Below are positions 1 through 12,738 of a DNA stretch of 64,000 bases, piece by piece. Position numbers and translations under genes: made by a program. The notes beneath the pieces are model-generated. The model was not told the origin of the DNA and made no database searches. It saw nothing but the letters and a program-made list of their open reading frames with translations. Positions within the stretch are counted from its first letter, which is position 1. The number at the start of each line of letters is the position of its first letter. This stretch comes from Epiperipatus broadwayi (lineage: Eukaryota > Onychophora > Udeonychophora > Euonychophora > Peripatidae), in contig JAQFVV010012511.1 in NCBI GenBank assembly GCA_028023455.1, positions 3,844,165-3,908,164 on the forward strand, given 5' to 3'.

Positions 1-1619
1 TAACTCTAAGAAAAAATTTATTTAAGCATTTTACAATTATACCATTTTAATTGACTACATTTTAAAACAAACTTTCATGCATACACACACATGCTTAAGT
101 ATAATGTTAAAATTTGCTATTATTATTGGGTGTATTATTTTTTAGTTTAGCTATCATAATCAAATTATGATTGTGTTAATATTATTTTAAATACTTTTTT
201 ATTGTAGTTAGTGTAGTATTTTTTTATCCTGTATATTTTTCCCTGTAACATTAATTTTATGCATGTGTGTTTATTTTTCATTCAATATTAACCATGCTTT
301 TTTTTAAAAAAAAAAGATTGACATGTTTATTTTTGGGATTGTATGGGACACATTTTGAACAATTTTACTAATATACTCTCTTATGTAGTAGTATATGAGA
401 AATATGAATATCATTTCAAATTTTATCATTTACCACAATAATAGTAAAAAGAATCAATGTTAATTTTATTTGATAAGCCAATAATTTTTTTTAGAGTTTA
501 TAGTTATGATTATTGATTTAGACATTAAAATATAGTGTTATTATATATATAGTTTATGTCTTAGGCTATTTTTATTACACATTCTTAGTTATTACAACTC
601 TTAAGTAAATGTTAAATTATTATTTTTTAAATCTGAAATCATTACATTAGAGATACTCATCAAAATTTTTTTTAAGTAACTTCGATGAGGCAGTGTTTTT
701 TATATTTAAATCCACAAATATTTTTTATTTAAAAAAAATGCTTTGTAAGTATATATATATAATAATAATTACTCTAAAAATATTCTAAAGAGTATCTTTG
801 AAATAATTAGCTAATTTGTTTGATTGGAACAGTTTGTATTACTAAATTATTATTCTTTTGTCAGAGATTAAAGAGAAATGTAATTGATAATTTTTTTTTC
901 ATTAATTTAAAGAAGATTTATGATTATTTTATTTTTTACATTATATAAAAATGTCTACTATATCAACAATATTACCATATTATATTGACTGGTAGAACTT
1001 ATATTTTTACTTTTTTTTTGTAAAAGCTTTGATTTCTAAAATAACTCTTGCGTCAAGAAATTTTTTTTATAGATTAATCACTTTTAAACATTGATTCTTT
1101 TGATTTGGCTATAAATATTCATTCAAAATTTTATGATCAAATTATATCAAGGGTATCATTTATCAATATGTATGATGCCAAGGTACGTATATAATTTATT
1201 GATAAATGAATAATTGTTTAAAAACAACAACAAAACTATTTAAATCACAGTTATTATTCTTGAACATTTTGTTAGATCATAGAGAAAACTAAGATAAGAG
1301 ATCGAATAGTAGCCCCTGTGGGAATATTTAATGATACCTGGGCAATTTATCAGTTGTCTAAAATCTGAATATTCCATCCCCAATAAAACCCTCAATTATC
1401 AACAATCCCTTGCAACCTCAACCGGGTATTGCTGGAGGTTTAAACACAAGATAAACCATAGATAGCAATATTTAATAACCATAAAAATATATTGTTTTCC
1501 TATTGTATTTCTAATTGACCAATAAGTTCTAATTAAAAAAAACAACTATTTAGTATTTTATGTATATTGCAAATTGCTGAATCTATTCATGTAATTTTGA
1601 TTTCAGATTTACAGATTAA
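1..1619. other. AT-rich sequence, no gene seen
   Basis: Simple AT-rich DNA with homopolymer A and T runs. No ORF of coding character, RNA gene or repeat structure was recognised. The 1300-1440 part is less AT-biased than its surroundings but shows no motif I can name. Confidence 0.6.
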
Positions 1620-2108
1620 TGAAATTATTTTCCATTCTATTTCATATGTAATTATGTGTTGGATTATTTTCATCATCTAATATTAATTGTTAAATATCTT
1701 TAGAAAAATTCATAACTTTATTTAAACTTTTCAAATACATTCAACTGTTATTAATAGCTCATAGACTAATATATAATACATTTCAAGTAGTATTATTCTT
1801 TTTTTTCAGGTGTTGCTGGCCTAACCAGTGTTAATAGCATGGAAATGGAACCAGGGATCTTTATATTTATTAATATTGCACTTAAGATAATATTCTAAAG
1901 GTATCTGGTTTGATTCTTATGCTGTAGAAAAGAGGAGAAATGTACCAATAGAAATATTATATACTAACCTGTCTACTATTACTAATATTAACTATTTGAA
2001 AAATTTAAACAAAGCTTGAATTTTTATTAAAGATATTTAGCAGTTAATACCAGATGATGGAAATAATCCAACATATAATTACATACAAAATTCTAAATAA
2101 TTTAAAAT
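1620..2108. repeat. Long imperfect palindrome (foldback element) 1
   Basis: The left arm (from about 1621) reappears as its reverse complement ending near 2105. For example TGTGTTGGATTATTTTCATC at about 1656 is mirrored by GATGGAAATAATCCAACATA at about 2054. The arms continue inward to about 1800 and 1930, giving roughly 200-bp arms around a short centre. A polypyrimidine-AG near 1808 that looks like a splice acceptor lies inside the palindrome and is better explained by it. Both arms contain a weak tRNA B-box-like string (GGTTTGATTCT near 1908 on the plus strand; a similar one on the minus strand of the left arm), so a tRNA-derived origin is possible but unproven. No coding capacity is seen. 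Confidence 0.8.
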
Positions 2109-2829
2109 ATTTTTTGTTCATTAACATTTTATTAAAAACAATATTTATAAAAGATTTTTTAGTTGTTTTTTTTTTTGATCTAATAAAAAAAGTTTAAAAG
2201 CTTTTAGTAAATTGATCTTTTTATTAAGTCTAATAACATTTTATTAAAAATCATTTATTTATTTTGAAATTTTTTTTATGATATACAAGAAAATTAAACG
2301 TTTTTTTTTTTAGATGCCAAAGAAAGTAATATTAAAAAGAATAAAATCAATCTTTATGACTGATTGATTTTTTAAAATAGTTTCTAAATAGATATAGTCT
2401 ATAAATTTGCTTAAATATAAATATATGAATTAATCAAATTCAGGTATTATCCACCAATATATTGATATAAATCTATAGCAATTCACTGATTTTTTTTTTA
2501 TTTTCATAAATTAAATTTTTTTGTTGTTTTAGTCTTTTATCTTGTTTGATCTTATATATTGTACCCTTGCTTCTCGATGTATAATATAGTTTGAAATACG
2601 ACTAGCTCAATTAAATTATAATGCTTAATTAAAATTTGCATATCTATCTTTAATTTACTTTTATAATATCATATTCTAATTAAATTTATTATCAATTATC
2701 AAAATCAATATATTTCTATAGTATGTACTAATTAAATAAGTATCTATCAAAATCATGAGACTGTGAAGTAAAGTTACAATGTAATAATTAGATTTACATT
2801 GAGTCAATGTCTTCCTAAGACATTGTCTC
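2109..2829. other. AT-rich sequence with a short hairpin
   Basis: No gene is visible. The end of this stretch contains a compact hairpin at about 2798-2834: CATTGAGTCAATGTCTT pairs with AAGACATTGTCTCAATG through a 3-nt CCT loop, with one mismatch. It is short and could be chance or a small palindromic remnant. Confidence 0.5.
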
Positions 2830-5800
2830 AATGGCATAAGAATACTATTACCTTCTATACTATCTTATTACTAACATCTACAGCACTCTTATGGCTTTTA
2901 AATAAAATGAACTATCTTTAATAATAATAAGATAAATAAATCTTAATCTTTAATTTTTAAGGAAATATAATTAAACGATCTCAGGTTCTTCTAATTATCT
3001 TAAAGTAATAATAACTCATGTAAATAAGTATGATATGGGATTTTATATCAAACCTAAATACACCTAACTTATTCTAATAATTATAACAACAATACTAATC
3101 TTTAGTGTATAGCTTAATCTTATCTATTTTCTAATATACCATTAATCATTAAGATAAATAAGTAAATCATAGTACATCTTTTCATTTTCATATAGTATCT
3201 TAATTTTAGAATATACCAAAATCTTATAATTCAATAATCTGTGGCAATAAATAATATTGTACTCTTATATTGTGCATTATAATTACTTCTATGACCATTG
3301 TAATATTATATGTAATAATGTCAATCAATTTCTCATAAATGATAATTAAGAAAATATTGTGTTTCTTTCTCAAATGATAAAATAATAAATTCATATTGTG
3401 CAAATATTATGTTTATTCAAATGATCTGTTGTCCAATGCTGTGGTGTAAAATAATGAATTCGACACACTTTTAAAACAACTTAAACAAATTTATTTACAT
3501 TAACTTCAACTAAATAACTTATTTACAATATTTACAGTTTAAAATATGGAAACAAAGAAAATAAACAAAATAAGAAAAATAATAATACAAAATGTTTACA
3601 CTGTTATTAATTCCATAATCATAAATAGATAATTTATACATCTTTCAGAAATGCTGTATCAATAACATTGAATTAAGTTTATGACTTTAGACTTTAAATA
3701 AATATCATGTGAACTATCAATTAATATACAGAAAAGGTTTATGTAAAATAATCATTTATGTAGCATATATGTAAATAAACAGACTTTAATAATTAAATTG
3801 CTACTTCACTGAAGTCTTACTGTTATTTAGATTATAATGTACTAGTATGTATTATACTTTACTATTAATACTACTTAAAGATCAATTACATGTATAAACT
3901 GATATAACTTTGTAATATAATAACAATTATTGTTTATAACTATTTATTTCATTTCAATATAATGTCATACTACATGTCTTATCAAAATATGCAATACGTA
4001 TATGTTCTTTTAAAAAATAATAATATTTAAATTATTAATCAATTTCAAATTTTATAACGTATTATATTAGATAAAATTCTATGATTCTTTTCTATGTTTA
4101 AACCATTACTTTACTTTACTGTGTTATTCTTACTCCTTCCTAACAACTTCTATCTACAAAACGTCACTTTAACCTTATTTAACTTTCAGGAAAAAGCAAT
4201 GACCAACTTTAAAAACAAAAATAATAATGATCCAAAACTCTCTTATACCTCATCATCTATATACAGTAAGTCTTCAATTCAAAATATAAATTTCTACATA
4301 AACTTAACTTAACTTATCTAATAAAAATAAAAATAAAATATAGACTTTGATATCTCTTCCTAACTTGAAAAGGAAAATAAATAACTGTACGAATAATATA
4401 ATATAATCTAATACTCTAACATAATATTGATAGCAATAAACATTAAAATTTATTCACGAAAGAATCATATAATTATTTCTAGGCTTCTCATATTACGTTG
4501 TATCAAATTTATATCATCAATTTGAAGTATGCATATTAAAATAAAACTGCTACTACTAATCTAATGTGTGTATATTATTTAAAATATTTATACATTCATC
4601 CAATAATCATATATCAGTTGGTTGATCTAAAGAAAAACATAGTCAAATATATTAAAATTATTATAATTATCTAATTTTTTACCATAAATGATACTTTAAT
4701 GTACAGTCCATCTTCACGATATCCTCCAAGATTTCAGCTTTATAAAATAATTTCACATTTACACTCAACAATCATTCTTTAAAATATTATGTGTTGTATT
4801 AATTATAAAATAAACTTTATGCAATTAAATGTTATATTAATATTTAGTTTTTTTTTTAAAAACATAAATGTACCTATCTTATCTTTAATAAATTAATAAT
4901 TATTTAAATATTTATATTAGATTAATAAATAAAATTCATATTACATAAATTCCAGCGGTGTTTCCTTTCCAGCTATAATAGTTCTTTAATCCTAGGCACA
5001 AATTTTCACCAGAACACTACTTCCTGTTTCCGGTACATCACGTGTTTTTTTAAAAGTTTTATGAAATAAATGAAAACGTTCTTTTTTTAAAAAATAATGA
5101 AAAGTTAATTCCATCATAAAACATAAAATCAAATTAAAATAGTTTATAGGATCCAGGTTTAATTCTTTCTAAAGAAAAATATTATTTAAAAGTTATTATT
5201 TTTAGCATTAGTCTATAGTTTATAAAGATTCTTGTTTAATTATTTTAAATTGATTTGGATATCCACGTATATTTGCGCATTTCTTAACAGAATATCTAGG
5301 TAAGATTAATTTTAGATTCTTCTATAACGACCAGCGTTTAGATTTTTACAATATAATAATTTTATTATATTAGGTATTTCTTTAGCTCATTAAATTTCCA
5401 ATTGATTTGCCTTTTAAAACTGTTAAAATTTAGTCTTTTAAACCATAAAGACTTCACAAGGCAAGTATTTATGTAATCACTTATTATTTAATCATCTTTA
5501 CTCAAGTTATATACTTAGATTTATAATTTACAAAATACTTTCTTTATAAAAAGTATTTCACATTCTTTAAAATATCTATTTTTATAAAAATTAATTACTA
5601 ATTAGCTTTTAAATTTATATAAAGTCCAACGTATTACTTTTATGCATCTAATAATTCTCCTAGCTAATCCAGCGTTTGTTAAATTTCTAGCATAAAGTCT
5701 CCAATACATTTTATCCTATATATGATGTTTCCATGACTATTTGCATAGTAAACTGAGCTTATGATCGAGACTGATAGGAAATTATAATTAAAATTAGCAC

Positions 5801-6860
5801 TGCAGGTCTATCATTTAAAACTTTTATAAATTATTTTAAAAAGACTACTCTCTTATAATTTTAAAAACGATTTTGAGAGCGTCTATAAATTTACTTAGCT
5901 ATTTTTTAATAGCACACTTTACTTTTAGATTTTCAATCACTATTCCCCTCCGAACAATTGAACCTTGGTTTTATACCCGAAGAAACTCCTCACTTGATTG
6001 GTGAATTAAACAATCAACTTGTTAGCTTATTTACATATTTTACCAACAAGATAGAATTAAAAATAAATAATAACGTATTTAATATTTATTATTTATCACA
6101 TTATTAAATTCTTAAATTAATCTTTGTCATTTATTTAAATCTATTAAACATTTTTTAAAATATACTTTCTTACTTAATTTCACTTTTAACTTTTATAAGA
6201 TTATTTTTATAAATAAATTAAGTCTATTTTTTATTCGTTATCTTTTAAAGCAGTATTTTTAAAAATCAGATTTAATATTTCACATTAATTATTTTTATTT
6301 TTATCTCATGATAGCTCAAAATAATATTTATAAATTTTATAACAAAATTTTTAAAATAGCTTTGCAACTTTACTAAAACAACTCCCAAGCATGTGTGTAT
6401 ATGTCTAACTAACATCTGTTTTACAACAGAGCTACAAACGCTTGTAATAATCTAAAAATAAACTAACAATTCATTTTTTAAAAATAAATATTTTTTTAAA
6501 ATAAATAATATCTTATAACAATTTTTAAAATAATAATTCGATATTATTAAAATCAAATATTAATCTTCTATCATGTATTACTAATAATTAAAATATTTAT
6601 ATTCATTTATTAAATATTAATCTTTATCAACAATAAACATATGCATTTAATTTTAACTTGTCTTTTTAAAACTTTAACTTTAAACAGTTATTTATTAAAT
6701 TTATTAATCCAGTATTGCTTATGGCCAGTTTCCCCAACCATCCCCATTGAAACGTCTCTCTCAAACATCAGCACAATTTTTACATATCAAATACTCATGA
6801 ATTACTTTAATTACACTTTTTAAAAGATTGTTATAAACAAAATTAACATCATATAGCTAA
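2830..6860. other. G-poor, C-enriched strand-asymmetric domain without genes
   Basis: About 4 kb in which sampled plus-strand lines carry far more C than G (lines starting at 3061, 4081, 4141 and 5941 show about 2-4 times more C than G), while lines around 9.2-13 kb often show G at or above C. Short ORFs exist here (for example 4094-4312 and 6641-6823), but their composition is low-complexity and resembles no family I know. Strand skew of this kind can follow transcription or replication direction, or mark one large old insertion. The sequence does not decide between them. No LTR pair, primer-binding site or coding domain was found. Confidence 0.45.
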
Positions 6861-7188
6861 ATATATCTTAAATTTAAAATTTTTTAAATAAATGGATACA
6901 ACAATTTATGGAGACCCATACAAAAGGGCACAATATATATATATATGAATAAATTAAAGAATGCACAAAGTTAGATGAAATCCATCCTACACTTTAGATA
7001 AAAGTATGGGTGTGTGATTCAGACTTCAATTTTTAAACACAGCACAGTTGAAAATTCTATGAATAGATTATAAATATTGTGGGCAATAGCTAACTCAGGC
7101 CATGCCAATATTATAAGCTTCTTAAATTTAGAATGTATTTAATTAATGAGAAAATAATATTTAATTTTCCCATATGTTTTTTTATTAT

Positions 7189-7246
<58 letters not shown>

Positions 7247-7412
7247 TTTGACTTATTTAAATATTTTCTTTTTTCCAAATGATAATATGAAAATTCTAGA
7301 TAAGTTTTTAAAAATAATTTTCAAACATTTTTTTAAAGAATAATGTGAATATTTGAAGTGTGATAATTTAAAGAATTGTAAAAGAGAAAAAAAATTATAA
7401 AATCATATAAAC
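6861..7412. other. AT-rich spacer
   Basis: No gene or structured element recognised apart from the trinucleotide tract inside it, which is listed separately. Confidence 0.5.
7186..7244. repeat. (TAA)n microsatellite
   Basis: A near-perfect run of about 19 TAA units, preceded by ATTATTATA, so the tract switches strand phase at its left edge. Confidence 0.95.
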
Positions 7413-7560
7413 AATTTTAATACATTAAATATCAGCCTTTTACAGCTATTGTACATGCCCTTTTATGAGTGTTAATGGTGAAAGTATTCATTTATTATTT
7501 AACACTGTAAAAGCACATGTACAATAGCTGTAAAAGGCTGATATTTAATGTATTACAATT
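7413..7560. repeat. Short palindrome (foldback) 2, about 148 bp
   Basis: The left arm TACATTAAATATCAGCCTTT (from about 7421) is mirrored by AAAGGCTGATATTTAATGTA ending near 7552. The arms run about 55-60 bp with few mismatches around a central segment of about 25 nt. Size and structure fit a foldback MITE or a hairpin RNA source. No terminal duplication could be fixed with confidence. Confidence 0.85.
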
Positions 7561-8059
7561 ATAAACATCGAGCTATATAAATAAATGCTTATAAACAATT
7601 TTAGTAATTATAATTAATTACCAGTTTAATTTTCGTTTTTGAAAAAGTACTGAGAGAAAAAAAAGTCTCTTCAGTAAGTAATGAAAAGTTTACTGAACAA
7701 TTTTGATTTTAACTTTTTAAGAGATATAAAATATTAATTTTTTTTTTAAAAAAAGAAAAGATTTTAACATTTTTTATTAAATTTTATTTTAATTAAGGGT
7801 GCTTGTATTATAGATAAAGATCCCATTGGATGGCGCTGTTTTCACGCTAAAACTATAAAATATAAACATTCACAGACAGTTGATTTTTTTTTTTTTGAAA
7901 TTACGGGCCGTTGATTTTAATAATTTTTCTGTGCTTTTTTGTAATGCGAAAATAAAAACAAAACAAAATTGTCTTTTATAAATATTATTTTTTATTAACG
8001 TATACAATTTAAATGATAATAATAAATGTAAAATAAAATCAACAAATTAAAATTTGATT
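7561..8059. other. AT-rich spacer
   Basis: T-rich sequence without a gene. Around 7820-7920 it is less AT-biased and contains several CpGs, possibly the edge of an unidentified old insertion that continues to about 9030. Confidence 0.4.
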
Positions 8060-8205
8060 CGTGTTTTTCTATCGTATATTTTTTTAATTGTGTTATGGCT
8101 TTTTTTTATACATTTTCTATCGGATATTTTTTTTACTTGTGTTACGGCTTTTTTTTTATCAATTTTCTATCAGATATTTTTTTACTTGTGTTACGACTTT
8201 TTTTG
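8060..8205. repeat. Tandem repeat, three units of about 50-57 bp
   Basis: Three successive units share TTTTCTATCGTATATTTTTT followed by a TTGTGTTATGGC-like block and a T run. The later units read TCGGATA/TTGTGTTACGGC and TCAGATA/TTGTGTTACGAC. Nearly all variation is substitution or T-run length. Confidence 0.8.
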
Positions 8206-8252
8206 TTGTTGTTTAACTAAAAAATAATAATCGTAATAAAGTAAAAGTTGTT

Positions 8253-8314
8253 ACGGTTAGATTTAGGGTGAGTTTTAGGGTTAGTTTAGGGTTAGTTTTA
8301 GGGTTAGTGTTCTC
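8253..8314 (+). repeat. Degenerate TTAGGG-like interstitial repeat
   Basis: The string alternates TTAGGGT with TTTTAGGGTTAG and TTTAGGGTTAG over about 60 bp. TTAGGG is the usual metazoan telomere repeat. Here the units are irregular (6, 8 and 10 nt spacing), so this is an interstitial or convergent G-rich patch rather than a telomere end. Confidence 0.6.
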
Positions 8315-8413
8315 TTTGTTTGTAATGCTAAAATAAAAAAATTCAAAATCGTAAGCATACTCGGATAGAAGAAAGAAACTCAAACTTTTTTAAACAACAA
8401 CAAACACATACAA

Positions 8414-8605
8414 ATGTCTTCTTTACTTATTAAACATGTTTATAATATTTGCTTTTTATTAAATTTACAAAAAAACCTGTATATTTGGACTTTTCTTACT
8501 GGATATTTTTTTTGTACCGCTCTTTTTTACTTCAAAAATATACAGATGGTAGAATCTTCTTTGTCTCGTGGAATGTTACTAACAGTACGTTACTTGACAC
8601 GTTAA
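8414..8605 (+). other. Short ORF, probably not coding
   Basis: A 63-codon ORF with a hydrophobic, F/L/Y-rich product. It lies between the TTAGGG-like patch and a tRNA-like repeat, has an overlapping ORF in another frame at 8449-8631, and resembles no family I recognise. I regard it as chance coding potential of T-rich DNA and list it only because this region is otherwise unassigned. Confidence 0.15.
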
Positions 8606-8839
8606 CTAATTGCAACTCAATAAAAACATAGATATTTAACATTTACCCAAATAAAAGTTCAATACAGTACGTTGTAAAAAGTCTTATAATTATTGTTTTA
8701 AAAAATCTGAACATTTCAATAGTTTAAAATAAATAAAAAAATCCAATGAAAACAACATTTCAATACAATTCAAATACAAACTCTCTCATCAAGCCGTAAT
8801 TATTTTATAAACTGTGCGAATTCGGAAAATGTAATTGCT

Positions 8840-9010
8840 GCTTAGCAACATACATGCTGTACTGCGATGCGACATAGCGGCCTTGCATTCTGTAGCACAA
8901 CAAAAAAGTTGTATTATATAAAACTCGGGTTCGAACGTGTCGGCCACGGAAACAGCATTTTTATGTGTTTTAGCACGAAAACTGCGCCATAGAACGGCGT
9001 CTTTAGCTAT
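8840..9010 (+). repeat. Possible tRNA-derived SINE
   Basis: A CpG-bearing island in AT-rich DNA has an A-box-like GACATAGCGGCCTTGC near 8870 and a B-box-like GGGTTCGAACGTG near 8927, about 50 nt apart, the usual spacing of a Pol III internal promoter. It is followed by a non-tRNA body containing GTCGGCCACGGAAACAGC. No clear poly(A) or terminal duplication was found, and the tRNA cloverleaf is not convincingly closed, so this is either an old SINE or another element with a fortuitous B box. Confidence 0.45.
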
Positions 9011-11648
9011 AAGATGAGTACCTAATTAAGATTTTTTTTTTCATTTTTCTTTTTCTTTCCAAAAGAAAAGGCAGTGTTTTCAAATCAGTGTAATTAATCT
9101 GATTATTTTGTTTTTCTTTTGGCAGTAAAAAAAAAAAAATAGAGATATTTTAAAAACTATAATTCCAATTTAAGTTTTTGACTTGTTTTTTAATTTAATT
9201 TTGAAGGAAGGTAATATCTAAACAATGTTTTTGTAAAAATAGACCCAATTGGTTAGTAGTAAATTTTGTCTTATGGGAGACAGAAATGTGATTTGATGGA
9301 GATAAGTTTGTTTCAAAAATAGAGGAGAGGTGAGTCTTAATCAAGCTGTTGAGAAGAATAGTCATTCCTGACTCAGTTGGTAAAGAAGAAAGAAGCAGAA
9401 GTTTATGTGTAAAAAATTTTTTAAAGTGAAGTTGAAGATATATATGTGTTAAGTTTAGCTAAGAGCTAAACATCATCTATCTTCCTGTAACCGACTTCAC
9501 TGGAAAAATGTAAAAGAAAAAAATATGTCTGAAATAATCTGGCACAAGCCTAGCTTCCACCCAAGAGCATGAGTGACTCTGTCTTTATGTGTTAGCCTGA
9601 CCAATTTCTTTCTGGGTGTTAGCCTGAAAATATTGTATGGCAGAGTGGATAACTTAATTTGTACATTGGCTTGGAATTGAGAAGGCTTCAAGGAGAACAT
9701 CTGTATGGAAACTGGAAATTACAAATATCAAAAAAGACTCAAAAAGGCAAATAAAACCAAAGTTAAAAAGTATTTTCTTTAATGTGCACATTATATTTAA
9801 TTTTATAAAGGAGTTTCTAAATTAAGTTATAATTGTTATAATTAATTTTATTAGTATCTGTTTTTGAAATGTGTTTTTATTATCTTCCCTCTAAAATTAG
9901 AAGAATTTTAGCAAATTTAAAATTGTATCTTTGATAGGAAAATTTTTGTTTTTATAAACAATACTTGGTCGTAATGAATAAATTTTAAAGTAACATTTTT
10001 AAATATATTTTTTATTCAATTATTTCATTTTAAAATTATAAAAAGGGATTTAGATAATTTAATTTTTATTAAATTACATTTAACTTTTTTTTTAAACATA
10101 TTTTTTGTTTGTTTTTTCATTTTTCCCTACAAAATTATACAAAGAGTTAAGCAAATTTAACTTCTTATCTCTGTTTAAAAAATTGTTTTCCAATTTTAGC
10201 TATTGAAAAGGAAACAATTGTATTTAAAATTAATGTGGGTTTATTTAATGAGTTAAAAAGTTAATATTATTTGCTATATAAAACTATATTTTTGATAAAA
10301 ATGTAAGTTTGAATTATCATATTATTATGCCATTTTTAAAATTTTCTGAATTACTAATTACTTAATTTATTAAATAATTATTTTAAAATATTTTAGTATT
10401 AGTGTCTTTACTCTTCCTGTTATCTGTTTTATGAATAGATCGTGTATGTGACTTGATTTCATTATAGCTTAGTGTTTAAGGGATTTTAAATTATTCCAAT
10501 AAAACTATTTAAAGTAGAGTAAGCAGTTTTATTTATGTTTCTCTCGTTCATAATTACAGTCCATTATGTCTTATAATCTTAAACTAGCTCTGTGGAGCAT
10601 AAGTCTTATATGCATATAGGGATTATGTTGATGTTTGGACATCTAAATGATAATCCTGGATTGTGCAAAGGTATCACATTTAAAGTCCATTCACTACATT
10701 TTATCTTTTGTTAGAAATTAAGGTTATATTTGAGCAGTATACTAAGGTACTATATAGTCAGAGCATTGATGATGATCATTATGTAACAGTGTCCAGCACT
10801 TTTTTCTTTTATGATTGATATTTTAGTGCTTAAGTATGTTCATCCAAAGTATTATGATATATTATGCCCAAAGTTTGGTGGTGGTTGATAAGTAGCCTGC
10901 TTATAATGTACCTATTTTAAATCCAATCACAAGTAATGGACTGTTGATTACAAGATTGATGATGATTGATTATTATTACAATTGATTGCTGTTGATTTGA
11001 TTATTGTATAAATTGGATAATACAGGTGATGTAGTTTATAACTTGTTATTCATATAACTTCTTATAGTTTTGTTCTTTGCTGATCTCATGCTCCTACCTT
11101 ATATATATATATTTTCATATTCATGATTATTTATAATTATATTTGTGATGTTTGTAAAAAAGAATTTGATTCATTTAGGTACAAAATCTTTGGAAATGAA
11201 CAATTTTGTTCTAAAGATATGAAATAAGAATTATTAATTTGGAATAATTATGGAGATCTTTAAAATATATGACACTGCTTATAATCCCATCTTACTTGAA
11301 TGTTGTAGAATTAAAGAGAAAGAAAATGCTGAATAGTAAGAACTCAGTTAATTAATTTCCAGAGGAGATATATGGGTTGAGATTTAGCATAATTGAGTAC
11401 TAAGAGAATGATTTAAGATATTAAATACACAGTTGTTTATGATGTAAAATAATATTGATTATAATGTCATTTGATGTTATTGAATATGTATTCTGTTAGA
11501 CAAGTTTTTAGTTTTAAATTTTAAATTAACTTTATTAGGTTTATTGTATACATTGGAGATTATTTATAAGTCTTATTGAAACAAAAGAGATTTTTAAGTA
11601 GAAAAGCATTAAGATAGATGTTCATATAATTGAGCATTAATCAATATA
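9011..11648. other. Gene-free stretch with minor structures
   Basis: No protein-coding gene recognised. A perfect 8-bp hairpin (GTTTAGCT-AAG-AGCTAAAC) sits at 9453-9471. Between about 9568 and 9630 the 12-mer GTGTTAGCCTGA occurs twice; this less AT-rich patch (9480-9720) encodes a 67-codon minus-strand ORF with no known similarity and is probably an unidentified old repeat. The remainder is AT-rich sequence with G at or above C on the plus strand. Confidence 0.45.
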
Positions 11649-12738
11649 CACCTGGGTCTCTTTTTATGCGGACTTATTTAACACGATTTTGAAGTTACGC
11701 GATTCATGTTTCACCGGAAGTCGAACTAAAATAATGCACTATTACTTTAAATAATAAATTTCGTGCACTTACGTTATATTGAAAGTAATAGCACATTATT
11801 GGAATTCGACTTTCATCTTAGTAATTTCAATATTTTCAGTGCTTTATAATAGTAAGATTTTATGCAATAATGAAATTAAAATCATGATTTCCACATTTTA
11901 TGTATACACACATTAAATTTTATGAGATTATAATGTAAATTTGTTCAATCATTGTGCGTGTTAATTTTGCATTTTAAATCACATTCTGTTATTGCTTTTT
12001 AAAAAAGAACGTAATCAATTACAGTATTAATCATTTAGTGTCCACAAGTTTATTTTTAAAAGGTGAGTAATAGCAGTGGGCACAATTAAATTTGACAATT
12101 AAAAATTAAAATCTGATTTTTAATTGTAATTAACAATTTAAAAATTACTTGGCGACTTGAAATTAATGTGATGTGAAATTTGATTTTCAAATGGAATTGA
12201 AAATTAAAAAATTAAAGACAAAAATAAGAATTTAATTTTTAGTTGTTAGTTTCATAAACAATTAATAAAATCATCATCTCAAAGATTAATTACTAATTAC
12301 GTTGTCACCAGAAAACCATTGACACAACATGAGTGTGAAGTTGGCGCTAGTTGTATTTCCTCACTTTGCAAACGAACATGTTTTTCGCAAATAGCGATAA
12401 TAATTAAAATGTGTATAAAAATGTAAATTACTGTACTATAAATTATGCATAAAAATATATTATTTTGAATAAAATTAAATATTATAGTTAAAAAGAGTTT
12501 GTCTTGTATCAATTTTTTTCAAATTTGAAAATTTTTATTAGTCATATTTTATTTCCTTATTTCTTTTTTGCGCAAATTTTAAAGTAATTTTACGTTGGTG
12601 CTTTGCTTTTATGCGAATTTTGAAAAATCACAGACCGCATCCTCCCCTTTTTAATGTAAGTTACGTCTATTTTTGCACGATTTCGTTTGCGTGTGTTTTC
12701 TGAGGAACCTATCTATCGCGTAAAATGAGACCCAGATG
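11649..12738. mobile_element. DNA-transposon-like element with terminal inverted repeats
   Basis: The left end starts CACCTGGGTCTCTTTTTATG; the reverse complement of the right end starts CATCTGGGTCTCATTTTACG. The termini match at about 20 of 23 positions, and both ends are abutted by TA (11647-11648 and 12739-12740). A TA duplication is characteristic of the Tc1/mariner superfamily, although the terminus itself does not let me name a family. The element is about 1.09 kb, has no transposase ORF (the 71-codon minus-strand ORF at 12297-12512 is featureless) and is therefore non-autonomous or eroded. It is less AT-biased near both ends and contains a nested inverted repeat, listed separately. Confidence 0.7.
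11717..11814. repeat. Nested inverted repeat inside the TIR element
   Basis: The arms AAGTCGAACTAAAATAATGC (from 11718) and the mirrored sequence ending in GGAATTCGACTTT (about 11782-11814) pair over roughly 32 bp with a few mismatches around a 32-nt loop. It may be the sub-terminal repeat of the host element or a second small foldback inserted into it. Confidence 0.7.

Noticed and set aside
1800-1850. Splice-acceptor-like polypyrimidine-CAG followed by a less AT-rich stretch
   Set aside because: Lies in an arm of palindrome 1 and has no open frame behind it.
3430-3560. Possible LTR or transposon terminus (AATTCGACACAC... then TTTATTTAC-rich)
   Set aside because: No second copy of the terminus and no duplication or coding region was found in the window.
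4094-4312. 72-codon ORF in the G-poor domain
   Set aside because: Low-complexity composition, no family resemblance, no regulatory context.
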